Position numbers and translations under genes: made by a program
The notes under the pieces: generated by a model
The model's input: only the letters and a program-made list of their open reading frames with translations
Told to the model about the DNA's origin: nothing
Databases searched by the model: none
Assembly (NCBI GenBank): GCA_963677785.2
Contig: CAXXDH010000003.1
Span: 992,001 to 1,056,000 of the forward strand
Length of the DNA: 64,000 nucleotides
Direction: 5' to 3'
Source of the DNA: G963665495 sp963677785
GTDB taxonomy: Bacteria > Desulfobacterota > Desulfovibrionia > Desulfovibrionales > Desulfovibrionaceae
Shown here: in pieces, positions 1 to 8,244 of the stretch
How positions within the stretch are numbered: position 1 is the stretch's first letter
How the letters are laid out: each line of letters opens with the position of its first letter

Positions 1-267
1 AACTTCCTTTTTTATATACCCGCATTACACGGAACGTATCACTTCCTGTCCGCTTTGTTTCTGTAACGCGTGCGGTCCTATTTTGCATATGGGCCGTGAA
101 TTTCTTGCAAAATCCCGGCTGTGGCGTTATCGGACAAGTAGAATGCGTTACGTATCGATGTAGAATATCTTCTGATTGTGTTGTACGCGGCAATTCACGA
201 CAATCTTTTGCCGGTCTTTGTTACTCTGCAACCTGGTTTTCGCCCAGCAAAGAGGAAGGATCAACGT

Positions 268-2289
268 ATGCATTTTTTTAGCAAGACGCTGCGTTTTGAT
301 CACGGCGACATGGTGTGGGGAGGGGGATATCTTGCAACGGCAGCCTGTCTGCCATTTCTTGCGCCGTCCGGCAGTCTCGCCAGCACGGAACCGGCGTTTA
401 CGCTGCTCTACCTGTGCTGTTTTCTCAGCCTGTTTCATTTTTTGTTCAAAAGCAACCTGCGCACCCTGGCAAATTACACCCTTTTGTTCTCATTGATTTT
501 TTTCATCGGTCTGGGCATGCGGCTGCTCTATGTTTTCTATTACCCGCCCGGCCCGGAACTCCGGAGCGCCCTCTGGCTCGGTCTGCTGCAATTGCACGGC
601 TTTGATCCGTCCGCGTTTGCGCCTGGAGTTTCCGACCTGGCCGAACTGTCCGGCGGCACCCTCGCAGCCATTCTGGCGCGGATGCCCCATCCTGGAAATA
701 CCTCCGTATACGGGCCTCTGACATTGCTGCTTTGGAAAGGCGCGGCCTGGCTGTCTCCAACGCCCATAGGCTTCAAGCTAATCCTGGTCAGCTGCGACTG
801 CCTGGTATTCGGCTTTCTGGCGCAGATTCTTCTGAAACGGGGCCTGCCCGCGATCTGGTCCGTCCTTTACTGGCTCAATCCCCTGGTGCTTTGCGCTTCG
901 GCCGGGGCAGGCTGTGCCGAACCTCTGGCGCTTGTATTCCTGACCCTTGGCATTGTTGCGTTTCTATCGCAACGCTTTTGGGCTGTTTTTCTCTGTTTTG
1001 GCCTTGCCGCCACGGTTCAGCTGCCCCTCCTGCTGCTGGGCCTGCTTTTTCTGTCAAAAAAGAGCGTTAGAACCCTCCCTCTTTTAGTGTTGCCTCCCGT
1101 TGTTGGTGCCGCATTTTTTGGAGCACATACAACCTATCAAAATATAATTGCTATTTTCTCTAGCGCAACCCAAGTTCCGTTTGGGCTCGCATCGGTGCTC
1201 AATACTCTGAACTGCGATTATACAGCACTTATTGTTGCTATTTTATGTTGTCTCTGCGTCGCTGCCGGATATCTGCTGTGGCCCAACCGCCTGCGTTCCC
1301 TGTACGCCTCCATGGCCTGCATGGCCTTGCTGCTCCCCGGACCGCTTTCCGGAGCGCTCTGTCTGATGGCGCTGGCCATGGCGCTGTTTCCTTCGCGCTC
1401 ATGGCTGTTTTTGATGGCCACTTTGCCCGTCACCATCTCTCTTGCCGGGCAGCTGTACGCGGCCGGACTGCCCCAGGGGGCGGCCTGGTCCGCCTGGCTG
1501 CCCTATACGCCCTTTGCCATTCTTTTGGCCTGGGGGGTCTGGCGCGGACGAGACCGCCTGGGGCACAGAGTGAGCTACGGGCCTGCGGAAAGCCTTTGCG
1601 TACTGATTCCCACCCAGGACGACGCCGTCCACCTGGTGCAATGCGTGGAGACCGTGCGCCGCGTGGCGGCCTACAATGAAATGGATGTGGACATTTTACT
1701 TGCGGACGCGGGCTCCACGGACGGAACAGTGGAGCAGGCACGGAAACTCGGTGTCCCCTTGCAGCCCACCGCTGCCGGACGCTGCAACCAGATTCGTGAA
1801 ACCCTGCCCGCAGTCAAGGCCGACGCGGTGCTGGTGTTGCCCGTGGATTGCCTGCTTGAAAACAACTCCTTGTTCAAGGTGCTTCATGCGCTGCATCGCA
1901 ACCCCCATGCCCTGGGCGGCGCGTTGGGCATGCGCTTTGCCTTCAGTGACCCGGTGCTCCGACTTGTGGTCCTGGCCGGGGCCCTGCGTGCCCGCTTTTT
2001 CGGGCTTTCCTGCGACAACCAGGGGCAATTTTTCCGCCGACGCGCCCTGTCGTCCGCAGGCGGTTATCCGCTGCAATCCGACCTGGACGACCTGGAGCTG
2101 TCCATCCGTATGCAACGCTGTGCGCCTGCTCTGTATCTTGGGGGCGGCGTACGCGCTTCGCGCCTGGATTGGAGCCAGACAAATTATGCGGTACTTATTG
2201 TGCGCCGCGCTGCAGTGTTTTTTCGCTATTTATTAACTCGAAAATGGCGCTCTCAGCAAAATCAGTCCGCCCGGTGCGTTGACAATTGA
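268..2289 (+). CDS. Polytopic membrane protein fused to a GT2-type glycosyltransferase
   Basis: This 673-residue protein has two parts. The first 430 or so residues are a run of hydrophobic helices resembling lipid-linked-sugar (GT-C/GT87-like) membrane proteins. The last 230 residues resemble a family 2 glycosyltransferase: a LCVLIPTQDD strand, an ILLADAGSTDGT segment, GRCNQIR, and a late DNQGQFFRRR plus GGYP segment typical of the small GT2 group often found beside radical-SAM/selenoprotein genes. It probably moves a sugar or polyprenol-linked donor at the inner membrane; donor and acceptor cannot be told. The frame is open from 178, but I chose the ATG at 268 because GAGGAAGG lies just upstream and the residues before it are not conserved-looking. 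It stands alone, 360 bases before the next gene. Confidence 0.7.
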   Translation: MHFFSKTLRFDHGDMVWGGGYLATAACLPFLAPSGSLASTEPAFTLLYLCCFLSLFHFLFKSNLRTLANYTLLFSLIFFIGLGMRLLYVFYYPPGPELRSALWLGLLQLHGFDPSAFAPGVSDLAELSGGTLAAILARMPHPGNTSVYGPLTLLLWKGAAWLSPTPIGFKLILVSCDCLVFGFLAQILLKRGLPAIWSVLYWLNPLVLCASAGAGCAEPLALVFLTLGIVAFLSQRFWAVFLCFGLAATVQLPLLLLGLLFLSKKSVRTLPLLVLPPVVGAAFFGAHTTYQNIIAIFSSATQVPFGLASVLNTLNCDYTALIVAILCCLCVAAGYLLWPNRLRSLYASMACMALLLPGPLSGALCLMALAMALFPSRSWLFLMATLPVTISLAGQLYAAGLPQGAAWSAWLPYTPFAILLAWGVWRGRDRLGHRVSYGPAESLCVLIPTQDDAVHLVQCVETVRRVAAYNEMDVDILLADAGSTDGTVEQARKLGVPLQPTAAGRCNQIRETLPAVKADAVLVLPVDCLLENNSLFKVLHALHRNPHALGGALGMRFAFSDPVLRLVVLAGALRARFFGLSCDNQGQFFRRRALSSAGGYPLQSDLDDLELSIRMQRCAPALYLGGGVRASRLDWSQTNYAVLIVRRAAVFFRYLLTRKWRSQQNQSARCVDN

Positions 2290-2649
2290 GCGTATCTAAC
2301 TATTTATTTTCCTACGGTTTTAGGTGCTTATTGCGGTTGTTTTTACCTTTTTATCTGGTATACGTTGCACAGTGAACAGAGCAACGCGCCCGGAACCTCT
2401 CCTGGAAAACAAAGGCGGGCCCTACCGCGGACTTAACTCCGCGGCATATGCAAGGCGCAAACGCCATGCACATACGATACGGAAAACCAGGCCCCTTTGC
2501 CCGCTACCGCAGCGAATGCCTTCCTTTTCGGCACAGTGGTTGTCTCAATTTTGCAATTCCGTATTACAGTTTATTTTCATATTTAACTGCAAAATATTTA
2601 CATAACGGGATCTTCTTGATTTCTGTTGCTTCAAGTGGAGAGAAACACC
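2290..2649 (+). other. Intergenic leader with possible folded RNA and promoter
   Basis: This 360-base gap holds no credible gene. From 2415 to 2504 complementary segments could form a three-way junction: GCGGGC (2415-2420) with GCCCGC (2499-2504) enclosing a 7-bp hairpin (2425-2444) and a GGCG-CAAA-CGCC hairpin (2454-2465). A possible sigma70 promoter follows at 2540-2567. I do not recognise a known riboswitch class. Confidence 0.3.
2540..2567 (+). promoter_or_regulatory. Possible sigma70 promoter of the substrate-binding/GTPase/ABC operon
   Basis: TTGTCT (2540-2545) and TATTAC (2562-2567) are separated by 16 bases, about 80 bases before the first gene of the operon. Both boxes are imperfect, so this is tentative. 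Confidence 0.3.
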
Positions 2650-3684
2650 ATGAAAACTCTCGATGAACTGATGTTTTCCGTCAAACAGACGGACCATGAA
2701 GAATACGTTCCCGCCGCACAGTTGGACATGCTGCTTTATTCGCCCTGCCCCGTCAAAATGGCCACCAAGGAACGCATTGATGCAATCCTGGACCAGTACG
2801 CGCAGGAAGGAACGCCGCTCAATATTCACATCCCCATGGGTTGTACTTCCGTGGATCCCTATGATCCGCTGCATCGCGAGACCGACCCGGAAAAACTGCC
2901 TGGACTGATCGCCTCTATTGGATTCGGGGACTTTTTTCGCAAGGGCTTTTCCGAACGCTTCGTACAAAAGGGCATTTTCGAGGCCGTGCTGCCCGAACAG
3001 ATGCATCCCATGCATGAAGCGGCCGGGATTGTGGACCCGCTCGGACAATACCTGATCTACGGCCTGACGCCCTATATCATGTTGATCGATACGCGCCGCC
3101 TGGGCGACATTCCTTTACCCGACTGCTGGGAAGACCTGTTGGATCCCTGCTACAAAGGCCAAATCAACATGTGCGGCGACGGCGACGACATGGCCGACGC
3201 CGTACTGGTCAATTTCTACAAAGAGTACGGCATGGAGGGCATCGAGCGCTTTGCCGCCAACACCCAGGGCTTGCTCCACTCGTCGCGCATGGGCAAATCC
3301 GGCGGCGCGTCCCAGGGCGGCGGCATTTATATCATTCCCTACTTTTTTGCCGAAACCTCGCGCCAGCCCGACTATATGAAGATCATCTGGCCCGGTGACG
3401 GCGCGGCGGCCAGCCCGCTGTACCTGCTGGCCCAGCGCAAGGACCACCAGCGCCTGGCCCGGCTGATCGAATTCTATACCCAGGGCTTCGGCCACATTCA
3501 GAGCGCGCAATGGTTCCTACCCCTGGGCGGACCTGCTCCGGAGACTCTCGAGTCCCTGCGCAAGAATGCCCGGATCAAGTGGTGCGGCTGGGACTACATC
3601 CGCGGCAACGACATTACGGCCATACGCGACGAACTGAACAGCACGTTTCGGAACCTGGTGCGGTTGATGCCATGCGATTCGTAA
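2650..3684 (+). CDS. ABC substrate-binding-like protein without a signal peptide
   Basis: The 344-residue product resembles type 2 periplasmic-binding proteins of ABC importers (IMPMGCTSVDPY, YGLTPYIMLID, WEDLLDPCYKGQINMCGDGDD, GGGIYIIPYFF). It starts MKTLDELMFSV, with no signal peptide or lipobox, so it is probably cytoplasmic. It is rich in cysteines for such a protein (SPCPVKM, MGCTS, CWEDLLDPC, MCGDGD, KWCGWD), which hints at a metal or cofactor ligand, but that is inference. The ATG at 2650 follows GGAGAG; an upstream in-frame start at 2626 lacks such a site. Its end overlaps the GTPase gene by 13 bases, so the products are probably made together. No permease is nearby. Confidence 0.6.
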   Translation: MKTLDELMFSVKQTDHEEYVPAAQLDMLLYSPCPVKMATKERIDAILDQYAQEGTPLNIHIPMGCTSVDPYDPLHRETDPEKLPGLIASIGFGDFFRKGFSERFVQKGIFEAVLPEQMHPMHEAAGIVDPLGQYLIYGLTPYIMLIDTRRLGDIPLPDCWEDLLDPCYKGQINMCGDGDDMADAVLVNFYKEYGMEGIERFAANTQGLLHSSRMGKSGGASQGGGIYIIPYFFAETSRQPDYMKIIWPGDGAAASPLYLLAQRKDHQRLARLIEFYTQGFGHIQSAQWFLPLGGPAPETLESLRKNARIKWCGWDYIRGNDITAIRDELNSTFRNLVRLMPCDS

Positions 3685-4373
3685 CCGTTGCCGGGCCGCC
3701 TTCCTGCGGCAAAACATCCGTGCTGATCAAGACTTGCGCCAGTCTGCTGGAAAGCGGCGTTTCCTGCGCCGTTATCAAATTCGACTGTTTGCAGACGAGT
3801 GACGACAAGGCCTATGCCGCTGCCGGAATTCCCGCCACGGCCGTGCTTTCGGGAGGCTTGTGCCCGGACCATTTCTTTGCCACCAACCTGGAAGAAGCCT
3901 TTGCCTGGGCCGAAGACACCGGGGCGGAATGCTGCATCATCGAAACAGCGGGTCTCTGCAACCGCTGTTCGCCGCACATCCGCGGATTGCTGGGTTTGTG
4001 CATCATCGATAATCTCATGGGCATTGACGCGCCCGCGAAAATTGGCCCCATGCTGCGCCTGGCGGACCTGATCCTGGTTACCAAAGGCGATCTGGTCTCC
4101 CAGGCCGAACGCGAAGTCTACCGCCATTTGATCCGGCAGATGAATTCCCGGGCCATCATCCGTCACATCAACGGGCTGACCGGCCAGGGCTGCCAGGAGC
4201 TGGCCATGATCCTGGCCCAGGCGCCGACCACCGACACCATCACTGAAAAACGGCTTCGTTTTGCCATGCCTACCGCGGTCTGTTCCTATTGCCTGAGCGA
4301 AACCCGGATCGGCAATCGCTACCAGAAAGGCAATGTCAAAAAAGCTGATTTCGGGAGCCGCCATGCAGTGTGA
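3672..4373 (+). CDS. G3E/SIMIBI-type GTPase related to HypB, UreG and CobW
   Basis: This 233-residue protein begins almost at once with a P-loop (AGPPSCGKTS). A switch-like IIETAGLCNRC segment follows near residue 95 and a G4-like VTKGD near residue 140. A cysteine loop, SGGLCPDH, lies where UreG and HypB relatives carry their metal-binding Cys/His, and a C-terminal CSYC pair could hold zinc or another metal. Known members of this class deliver metals or cofactors to enzymes using GTP; the client here is unknown. The gene overlaps the upstream gene by 13 bases and the downstream ABC gene by 11, so translation is likely coupled. The start was chosen at 3672 because the P-loop follows immediately; the frame is open from 3510. 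Confidence 0.65.
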   Translation: MRFVTVAGPPSCGKTSVLIKTCASLLESGVSCAVIKFDCLQTSDDKAYAAAGIPATAVLSGGLCPDHFFATNLEEAFAWAEDTGAECCIIETAGLCNRCSPHIRGLLGLCIIDNLMGIDAPAKIGPMLRLADLILVTKGDLVSQAEREVYRHLIRQMNSRAIIRHINGLTGQGCQELAMILAQAPTTDTITEKRLRFAMPTAVCSYCLSETRIGNRYQKGNVKKADFGSRHAV

Positions 4374-5139
4374 CCAATTAACCATCAACAGCCTGACCGT
4401 CCTGGCCGGACGGGACAAGTCCGGACGCCCGGAGCCCGGGGATGTTGCATTCAAACCCGGACAAATCACCGCCCTGCTCGGTCCGACCGGTTCGGGAAAG
4501 AGCCGCTTTCTCTACGATATCGAATCCCTGGCCAACAACGACACGCCTTCCGGGCGCAGCGTGCTTCTGGACGGCGACAAGCCGGATCATGACCGCCGTT
4601 TCGAACTGCAGGGCAGACTGGTGGCCCAGCTGACGCAAAACATGAATTTCGTGCTGGACATGGGCGTACAGGACTTTATCCGCGCTCATGCGGCCAGCCG
4701 GAAAGCCGCGGATCCCGATCAGGCAGCAGAGGATGTCATTGCCGCGGCCAATGACCTGGCAGGCGAGCCATTCAGTACGCAGGCCCAGATCACCCAGCTG
4801 TCCGGCGGGCAGTCACGGGCCTTGATGATCGCGGATGCCGCACTGCTGAGCTGGTCGCCCATCCTGCTCATCGACGAAATCGAAAATGCCGGCGTGGACA
4901 AACGCCGCGCCCTGGACCTGCTGCTCAGGAGTGAAAAAATCATCGTCATCGCCACCCACGACCCCGTACTGGCGCTCTCGGCGGACCGCAGGCTGGTTTT
5001 CGAGCATGGGGCCGTATGCAAAGTACAGGAACGCAGCGAGGAGGAAAAACAACTTCTGGAGCGCCTCAGTTTGCTGGAGGACAAATTCTCACAAGTCCGC
5101 GGGCAATTGCGTCTGGGAAACCCGCTTCCCGCCGTATAG
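4363..5139 (+). CDS. ABC-type ATPase with no adjacent permease
   Basis: The 258-residue protein has all the core ABC motifs: Walker A GPTGSGKS near residue 35, signature LSGGQSRALMIADA near residue 147, Walker B ILLIDEIENAG and H-loop ATHDP. The aspartate-glutamate pair after Walker B is intact, so it should hydrolyse ATP. The last 40 residues look coiled-coil-like (EERSEEEKQLLERLSLLEDK). No membrane-spanning partner is encoded next to it. I prefer the ATG at 4363, which follows GGGAG at a normal distance, over the in-frame ATG at 4333, whose purine tract is only two bases away. It is the last gene of the three-gene overlap cluster. Confidence 0.65.
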   Translation: MQCDQLTINSLTVLAGRDKSGRPEPGDVAFKPGQITALLGPTGSGKSRFLYDIESLANNDTPSGRSVLLDGDKPDHDRRFELQGRLVAQLTQNMNFVLDMGVQDFIRAHAASRKAADPDQAAEDVIAAANDLAGEPFSTQAQITQLSGGQSRALMIADAALLSWSPILLIDEIENAGVDKRRALDLLLRSEKIIVIATHDPVLALSADRRLVFEHGAVCKVQERSEEEKQLLERLSLLEDKFSQVRGQLRLGNPLPAV

Positions 5140-5257
5140 CCTCCCTGCATGCCGTACAGGAACTGAAGCAGTACCCTTGCGCACTTATTCTCTTTTAAAC
5201 TCTATACATATCCGTTTTCAAAAAACCTCCTGAATCCATCTCTTGTTTCGTAGTACT

Positions 5258-5286
5258 GCAAGTGCGTACGCAAAATACACACTTGC
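5258..5286 (+). promoter_or_regulatory. Inverted repeat upstream of the first mqnD
   Basis: GCAAGTG (5258-5264) and CACTTGC (5280-5286) form a 7-bp inverted repeat 34 bases before the first mqnD. It could be an operator or a leader hairpin; no matching factor is recognised. Confidence 0.3.
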
Positions 5287-5319
5287 AATACAAGTCATGT
5301 TGCGTTATCAATCTATTCC

Positions 5320-6168
5320 ATGAGCGCGGACGTCCTTTCTTTGGGGTTTACCCCTTATCCAAATGACACTTTCCTTTTTCACGCGCTTTCTCAAGGACTG
5401 ACGCCGCCTCCTGCAGTCACCAACGCCTTTGTTGCAGATCTGGAGAACCTGAATCAGCGCGTCCTTTCCGGCCGGGCGGACGTCTGCAAAATCTCGACGA
5501 ATATTCTACCGCTCATACTCAAGGATTACGTGGTACTGCGCGCCGGAGCCGCCTTGGGACACGGCTGCGGACCGCTTGTCGTCGGTACGGAACAATGTCC
5601 GTTGGAAAAGCTCAGCGGCAAGCTTATGGCAACACCCGGCCTGCTGACCACCGCTCATTTGCTCCTGACACTCAACGGCGCGCATACCGGCCCCTTTCTG
5701 CCACTGGTGCCTGAGGCCATTCTCCACGCCGTCAGCAGCGGCCAGGCCGATGCCGGACTGATCATTCATGAGGAACGCTTTGTAATTGATCGTTTCGGGC
5801 TGCACCAGATTCTGGATCTGGGGTCCTGGTGGGCGGGAGCCACAGGCCTGCCTCTGCCCCTGGGGGTGATGGTCATGCGGCGCAGTCTGGGCAACACCTT
5901 GCATCTGGCCATGGAGGCGGCGATTCGCGAAAGTCTGCAGTACGCGCAATCCGCACCCGAGGCATCGCGGCCCTATATTCGCAAATATGCGCGGAAACTG
6001 GACCCCATGGCCATCTCGGGATTCATCCGCAGCTATGTCAATGAATTCGCAACGGAACTCGGCCCCGAAGGCGAGGCCGCGGTCAAGTCTCTGCTCAAGC
6101 AGACGCTTGCCTTGCAGTGCAAAACATTGCCCGAAAACCTGCCGCTCTTTCCCACGGGCGACTGCTAG
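5320..6168 (+). CDS. mqnD: 1,4-dihydroxy-6-naphthoate synthase MqnD, divergent copy
   Basis: MqnD converts cyclic dehypoxanthinyl futalosine to 1,4-dihydroxy-6-naphthoate in the futalosine route to menaquinone. The 282-residue sequence keeps the family core: YPNDTFLFHAL near the start, PGLLTTAHLLL, the LIIHEERF segment with the histidine proposed as catalytic base, and GLPLPLGVMVMRRSLG. It departs from the second copy (9682-10530) at several family-conserved places, for example TPYPNDTF instead of SPCPNDTF and GAALGH instead of GGALGR. It may be a less active or specialised paralogue. No good ribosome site is visible before the ATG. It converges on mqnA with a 34-base gap. Confidence 0.85.
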   Translation: MSADVLSLGFTPYPNDTFLFHALSQGLTPPPAVTNAFVADLENLNQRVLSGRADVCKISTNILPLILKDYVVLRAGAALGHGCGPLVVGTEQCPLEKLSGKLMATPGLLTTAHLLLTLNGAHTGPFLPLVPEAILHAVSSGQADAGLIIHEERFVIDRFGLHQILDLGSWWAGATGLPLPLGVMVMRRSLGNTLHLAMEAAIRESLQYAQSAPEASRPYIRKYARKLDPMAISGFIRSYVNEFATELGPEGEAAVKSLLKQTLALQCKTLPENLPLFPTGDC

Positions 6169-6179
6169 AGCAGTATCGC

Positions 6180-6212
6180 TTTCAAAAAAAATGCACCGCG
6201 GCTCAAGAGCCG
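6180..6212 (-). terminator. Possible terminator after mqnA
   Basis: Read on the minus strand, CGGCTC-TT-GAGCCG (6212-6199) is followed after about ten bases by a run of Ts (6190-6184). The hairpin overlaps the mqnA stop codon. The gap between stem and T run makes it weak. Confidence 0.3.
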
Positions 6213-7108
6213 TTGCTGGCCAGGCCGGAGTGTGCGGCGTTTTCCACACCGCCAAAGGGAACGAAACTGAATTCGGGCACTGCGGGGATTTCTCCCATTT
6301 CCACAAGATATTCGTAAAATAACCGCATTCCTTGCTGTTCTCGCTCGCCCAGGTCAAAGACCAGCCCCTCGAAATACGAACGCATGGCATCGGCATCCAG
6401 CAAGCCGCCGCGGCAGGCTTCCTTGATGATCACATCCATATGGGCCTCGCCCCAGCGCTTGGCGGTCAAGAGCGTATGGCACGGACCGTTTTCCGGCTCA
6501 ACACCGCCGGGCAGGGCGTCGAGGAACTCGCGCCGCGCTCCCCAGACGCCGAAGACGAACGGCAGGCCGGTCCACAGGCGCCAGACCTCGCCCAGGTCCC
6601 AGATATAGGGAAAATCCGGATGGCTGCGCAGAGTCAGGGCCTCGTCGCCGATGGCCAGGACCGCGGACGGATTGTCGCCCTGCGAAAGCACGTCCGGCCG
6701 CTGGGCCGTGACGTAGCGGACCCTCATGGGCATGTATCTGGCGAACAAGATGCGCAGCAGGGTTCCGGAGGTATGGGTCTCGGAACTGACCAGAATCGAA
6801 CGGCCGTCCAGATCCTCGATGGGAACACGCGAAAGCAGCAGCACGCTCTGCACAGGCCCGCAGCTCCCGATGGCCAGGTCGGGCAAAAGATAATACCGCC
6901 CGGGATGCCGCGCGTATTCGATGGAAGACATGGAAGCCAGATCGAGTTTTCCTTGCGCCATGATCTTGTTGAGCTTTGCCGGCGGTCCGTAGGTGAATTC
7001 AAAGGAATGGGGAATCGCACCGGACTCCAGCGGATGATATATGGGTATGACATTGCGGTAACTTATTCTGCCCACCCGGTACGTCGGTTCTGAAGCTTGC
7101 GGCATCAT
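6203..7108 (-). CDS. mqnA: Chorismate dehydratase MqnA
   Basis: MqnA dehydrates chorismate to 3-[(1-carboxyvinyl)oxy]benzoate, the first futalosine-pathway step to menaquinone. The 301-residue sequence has the family opening VGRISYRNVIPIY, the LASMSSIEYAR segment and the LWTGLPFVFGVW segment. The start codon overlaps the mqnC stop by one base, and a strong GGAGGTGG ribosome site lies just upstream inside mqnC. It is the last gene of the minus-strand mqnE-mqnC-mqnA operon. The length is normal and the family assignment is secure. Confidence 0.9.
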   Translation of the reverse strand: MMPQASEPTYRVGRISYRNVIPIYHPLESGAIPHSFEFTYGPPAKLNKIMAQGKLDLASMSSIEYARHPGRYYLLPDLAIGSCGPVQSVLLLSRVPIEDLDGRSILVSSETHTSGTLLRILFARYMPMRVRYVTAQRPDVLSQGDNPSAVLAIGDEALTLRSHPDFPYIWDLGEVWRLWTGLPFVFGVWGARREFLDALPGGVEPENGPCHTLLTAKRWGEAHMDVIIKEACRGGLLDADAMRSYFEGLVFDLGEREQQGMRLFYEYLVEMGEIPAVPEFSFVPFGGVENAAHSGLASNGS

Positions 7109-8244
7109 TACACCACCTCCAGTTGGGAATAATCCATATTTCTGCGACGGGGTTGCAATCCGGCCGTTCTGATCAGGGACTGGATGTTGGCTTCAGCCAG
7201 CCGGAAACGGACGCCCGCGGCGGCCACCACGTTTTCTTCGATCATGGTGGAGCCGAAATCATTGGCGCCGTAATACAACGAGAGCTGGGCCACGTCCGGC
7301 CCCATGGTCACCCAGGAGGCCTGGATATTGGGCACGTTGTCCAGCACCAGACGCGCCAGGGCCAGGGTACGCAGATATTCCGCGCTGGTGGCCGGACGGC
7401 ACTCGATGGCCGTGTTCTCGGGTTGAAAAGTCCAGGGGATGAATGCAGTGAATCCGTTGGTACGGTCCTGCACATCGCGTACGGCGAAAAAATGCTCCAG
7501 ACGCTGCACGGGGGTCTCCACATGGCCGAACATCATGGTAGCGGTGGTCCGCATGCCCTGGCGGTGCGCTTCCTCCATGACGCCGAGCCATTCGGCCGTG
7601 TTGCACTTGTTGGGAGCGACCCGTTGCCGGACGTCGTCCACAAGCACTTCCGCGCCGCCTCCCGGAATGGAGTCCAGCCCGGCCTTGCGCAGCCGGGCGA
7701 TGACCTCGGCCACGCTGAGCCCTTCGAGCCTCGAAATATAAACGATTTCCGGCGGGGAAAAGGCGTGGATGTGGATGGGGTATTGTTTCAGCCCGGCCAG
7801 CATCCGCTCGTAAAAATCTATTCGCAAGTCGGGATTGTGCCCGCCCTGCAGCAGGATCTGCTTTCCGCCCAACGCCAGGGTTTCCTCCACCTTGGAGGCC
7901 AGCTCCGCAGGAGAGAGCACGTAGCCTCCGGGCTGGTCCGGGGCGGCGTAAAACGCGCAGAACTTGCAGCCGCAGGCGCAGATGTTGGTGTAGTTGATGT
8001 TGCGGTCCACCACGTAGGTAACCACGGGCTCCGGATGCATCCGCAAGCGTACCGCATGCGCCAGTCCGCCCAGGGTGTGCAGCGAGGCCTGTTCCTGCAG
8101 CACCAAAGCAGCGTCCATGTCCAGACGCTGCCCCCGCAGCACTGCCGCGGCGATTTCCCGTACTGCGGAAGATTCCTTCAAAGGCGAACGTCCGGCAACC
8201 GTTTCTTGTTGTATCGCAGTCATTTTCCGACTTTCCTCATGCAT
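7108..8244 (-). CDS. mqnC: Cyclic dehypoxanthinyl futalosine synthase MqnC (radical SAM)
   Basis: MqnC is a radical SAM enzyme that cyclises dehypoxanthinyl futalosine. Its iron-sulfur motif CACGCKFC (CX3CX2C) follows RNINYTNI near residue 70; further family segments are QGGHNPDLRIDFYE, PGGGAEVL and IPWTFQPENT. The 378-residue product overlaps the end of mqnE by 8 bases and the start of mqnA by 1 base, so the three are co-translated. MqnC and MqnE are paralogous radical SAM enzymes; the HNPDLRI and PWTFQPENT segments fit MqnC. Confidence 0.9.
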   Translation of the reverse strand: MHEESRKMTAIQQETVAGRSPLKESSAVREIAAAVLRGQRLDMDAALVLQEQASLHTLGGLAHAVRLRMHPEPVVTYVVDRNINYTNICACGCKFCAFYAAPDQPGGYVLSPAELASKVEETLALGGKQILLQGGHNPDLRIDFYERMLAGLKQYPIHIHAFSPPEIVYISRLEGLSVAEVIARLRKAGLDSIPGGGAEVLVDDVRQRVAPNKCNTAEWLGVMEEAHRQGMRTTATMMFGHVETPVQRLEHFFAVRDVQDRTNGFTAFIPWTFQPENTAIECRPATSAEYLRTLALARLVLDNVPNIQASWVTMGPDVAQLSLYYGANDFGSTMIEENVVAAAGVRFRLAEANIQSLIRTAGLQPRRRNMDYSQLEVV

